A stretch of DNA of 64,000 nucleotides from Aphanothece hegewaldii CCALA 016. Its GTDB lineage: Bacteria; Cyanobacteriota; Cyanobacteriia; Cyanobacteriales; Microcystaceae. The DNA is taken from positions 124,001 through 188,000 of the forward strand of contig NZ_PXOH01000004.1 of the NCBI RefSeq assembly GCF_003007785.1, written 5' to 3'. Position numbers and translations under genes: made by a program. Position 1 is the stretch's first letter. Each line of letters begins with the position of its first letter. The notes under the pieces are model-generated. The model saw only the letters and a program-made list of their open reading frames with translations. It was not told where the DNA came from and made no database searches. Below, piece after piece: positions 62,875 through 64,000 of this stretch.

Positions 62875-62959
62875 TAAATATGGATTGAATTTTTGATTAC
62901 GATGTTTGGCTTTTGAAAAAAACCATACCCTTATTCTATGGGATAACTCTCCAATTTGG

Positions 62960-63313
62960 TTGACACTCCTCGTCTCCATTTGACAAGGATTCTTGGTTCA
63001 TCTAGTTCACTTACCCTAAATCCCTTGCGGTTTTTAAGCCAGAGGTGATTCTATACCCAAGCGTTCAACTCCATTGCAGGAGCCTAGTTCCCGACTGCTA
63101 TGGCGGTACTATTCAAAACTTAAATCGAAAGTTTCTCTAGTACTTGTTGCTTAGGACTTTTACCTACACAAGCGTGTTCTGTGCAGAATCCTCTAATCCT
63201 AGTTTTCAAGGTGCGTCTATCGTTAGATAGCTAGGTTTTTAGACAGGTTAATTACCTTTTCCTGTGCCTGAAATTCTATCATGAAGCCGTCCTAAATGAC
63301 GAGGTTTTAAACC
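62960..63313 (+). mobile_element. ORF-less structured element, IS200/IS605-like ends (HEARO/omega-RNA-like)
   Basis: This segment lies between the porin and the last gene. Its left end TTGACACTCC plus hairpin CCTCGTC (62968-62974)/GACAAGG (62982-62988) and GATTCTTGG, and its right hairpin CGTC/GACG (63288-63301) near GAAGCC and GAGGTTTTAAACC, resemble IS200/IS605-type ends. Between them are many stems: CCATTGCAG/CTGCTATGG (63071-63079/63095-63103), GTACTA/TAGTAC enclosing AAACTT/AAGTTT (63106-63143), TAGG/CCTA, ACAC/GTGT, TTCT/AGAA, and CTATC-gtta-GATAG (63217-63230), followed by TTTTT at 63236. No nuclease (IscB/TnpB) frame is present. It is best read as a stand-alone HEARO or omega-RNA element, read on the plus strand; a TnpB-type remnant on the minus strand is possible. 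Confidence 0.5.
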
Positions 63314-63706
63314 AATATTTTTGATAACTATCACTAATTTTATTGATGATTATCTGTCGAATGCTTATCATTCAAGCCTTAGATCGTTTTTCACGCTGCG
63401 CTTTACTTTATGCCAATTAATAAAGTGTCACTCACGGTTTGAATTTAAAGCTTATTGAATCAGCCATTGTATGCAGTATAAGTGCGACTCACTTTATTTT
63501 TTCTTAATTTTGTCTTTAATCGAGCTTAATGATTTTGGAGGCAGAGCGACTAGGCGAATTAGTATCTCAAAATAATAGATATTTGGGTTTTGATTTAAGT
63601 TTTGAGCGAGTTTTTTTGTGAAAAATTTAAACATCGATCAATGAAGTGAGTAATGCTGGTTGATGCCTTTGATTGCCACCTACCATGATGCAAAAACTGC
63701 ATCGCT
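63314..63706. other. Non-coding region of 393 bases
   Basis: AT-rich, without gene or long repeat. A GATGCA-aaaac-TGCATC hairpin (63687-63703) directly follows the stop of the next minus gene and may end it. Confidence 0.55.
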
Positions 63707-63910
63707 TTAGGATTGGGGGGATTGTGAGTCAAGCACTTCAAAGTCTGATTCCTCTAAGGAAAGAATAAGCGGTTCATTGATATTTTCTAAAGGATTATCG
63801 AGTAAGCGGACTAACCAACGTCCTGATGTTTCTTGCGCTTGGATAGATCCTAAAATTCCTGCCGCATAATCAGGATGCAAAACTCGAATTAAGTTACCGA
63901 CTCTGGGCAT
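63707..63910 (-). CDS. Small conserved cyanobacterial protein, unknown
   Basis: This 67-aa soluble protein starts MPRVGNLIRVLHPDYAAGIL and continues with GSIQAQETSGRWLVRLLDNP, LENINEPLILSLEESDFEVL. The pattern GNLIRVLHPDYAAGILGSI followed by a beta-strand pair looks like a small beta-barrel (KOW/SH3-like or PRC-like). I recall similar small proteins in cyanobacteria but no function. The ATG is followed by a good frame to TAA; a hairpin follows its end. Confidence 0.65.
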   Translation of the reverse strand: MPRVGNLIRVLHPDYAAGILGSIQAQETSGRWLVRLLDNPLENINEPLILSLEESDFEVLDSQSPQS

Positions 63911-64000
63911 TTTGTAACTTTTGAACGATGATTTAGATTAAGAATATATTAATAATAGGTTAAGAAGGTACAATAAAGAAAGGGATATAAGGGGGTCAGT

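Noticed and set aside
62860..62880. The Yfr1 gene itself (TCCTCACACC on the plus strand)
   Set aside because: No flanking stem-loops or terminator as in Yfr1; it is the complement of the porin ribosome site.
63190..63215. rRNA-leader boxA-like sequence CCTTGAAAAC on the minus strand (possible rRNA operon leader)
   Set aside because: No 16S or 23S sequence follows, and the motif falls inside the structured mobile-like element.
62960..63313. Interpretation as the 3' end of a decayed tnpB on the minus strand
   Set aside because: The minus strand shows stops in the likely frames and no TnpB zinc or DED motif. A stand-alone structured RNA fits better, although the end hairpin alone would suit either.

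Overview
This is a chromosomal window from a cyanobacterium, most likely a unicellular Chroococcales-type lineage; I cannot name the genus. The evidence is a low-GC genome studded with the HIP1 octamer GCGATCGC. There are also phylum-typical genes: NdhM of the photosynthetic NDH-1 complex, Ycf20/DUF565, DUF3593, DUF3611, an SLH-plus-OprB porin, plant-type glycerate kinase, a GlcE-like glycolate oxidase subunit, XisH/XisI and a DUF928/CHASE2 pair. Most of the window is ordinary core genome with short gaps on alternating strands. I see no rRNA, tRNA, CRISPR array, prophage or intact insertion sequence.

Layout. 1-8.1 kb: the 3' part of ffh, a secreted unknown, manC, an AarF/UbiB kinase, an unknown, and a sorbosone-dehydrogenase-like lipoprotein. 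8.2-9.0 kb: a HigBA toxin-antitoxin pair with an operator palindrome. 9-15.5 kb: purL, a 53-aa small gene, glcE, DUF3593, recR, a VWA protein and ispD. 15.4-19.7 kb: a surface-sugar block (acetyltransferase, GT2, rfbC-rfbD-rfbA; rfbB is absent here). 19.7-25.3 kb: a coiled-coil protein, the SDR-sucC-sucD operon, a divergent membrane protein and ndhM. 25.4-30.8 kb: broken xisH with intact xisI, DUF6464, speD, a pentapeptide-repeat protein, DUF3611, Ycf20 and glycerate kinase. 30.8-37.4 kb: holB, a conserved unknown, Uma2, asnS, a TonB-like proline-rich protein and a heptose-kinase-like PfkB protein. 37.4-45.3 kb: DUF4126, an FHA protein, a peptide-binding lipoprotein and a 1110-aa RTX repeat protein. 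45.5-53 kb: a YdeP-like molybdoenzyme, isoaspartyl peptidase, a LivK-like binding protein, a HEAT-repeat protein and an unknown. 53.4-64 kb: murF, a WecG/TagA transferase, DUF928, CHASE2-GGDEF-EAL, recN, the porin, an ORF-less structured element and a small conserved gene.

Several genes work together. ManC, RfbA/C/D, GT2, the acetyltransferase, WecG/TagA and the heptose kinase all feed envelope polysaccharide synthesis. GlcE and glycerate kinase belong to photorespiration. DUF928 and CHASE2-GGDEF-EAL form a sensing and c-di-GMP pair. Gene ends are tightly packed, with four tail-to-tail overlaps of 4-13 bp and one divergent pair whose start codons overlap.

The most interesting observations are these. 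(1) A structured segment of about 350 nt at 62960-63313, with IS200/IS605-like ends and many hairpins but no nuclease gene, looks like a stand-alone HEARO/omega-RNA element. (2) The SucD-like protein has lost the catalytic phosphohistidine and its partner glutamate, apparently in a reciprocal way, and its SucC partner is also eroded. (3) Three conserved reading frames (recR, xisH, FHA) have no ATG/GTG/TTG start where homology demands one. (4) A palindromic element is inserted in frame in ispD. (5) The porin ribosome-binding site is complementary to the conserved core of the small RNA Yfr1.
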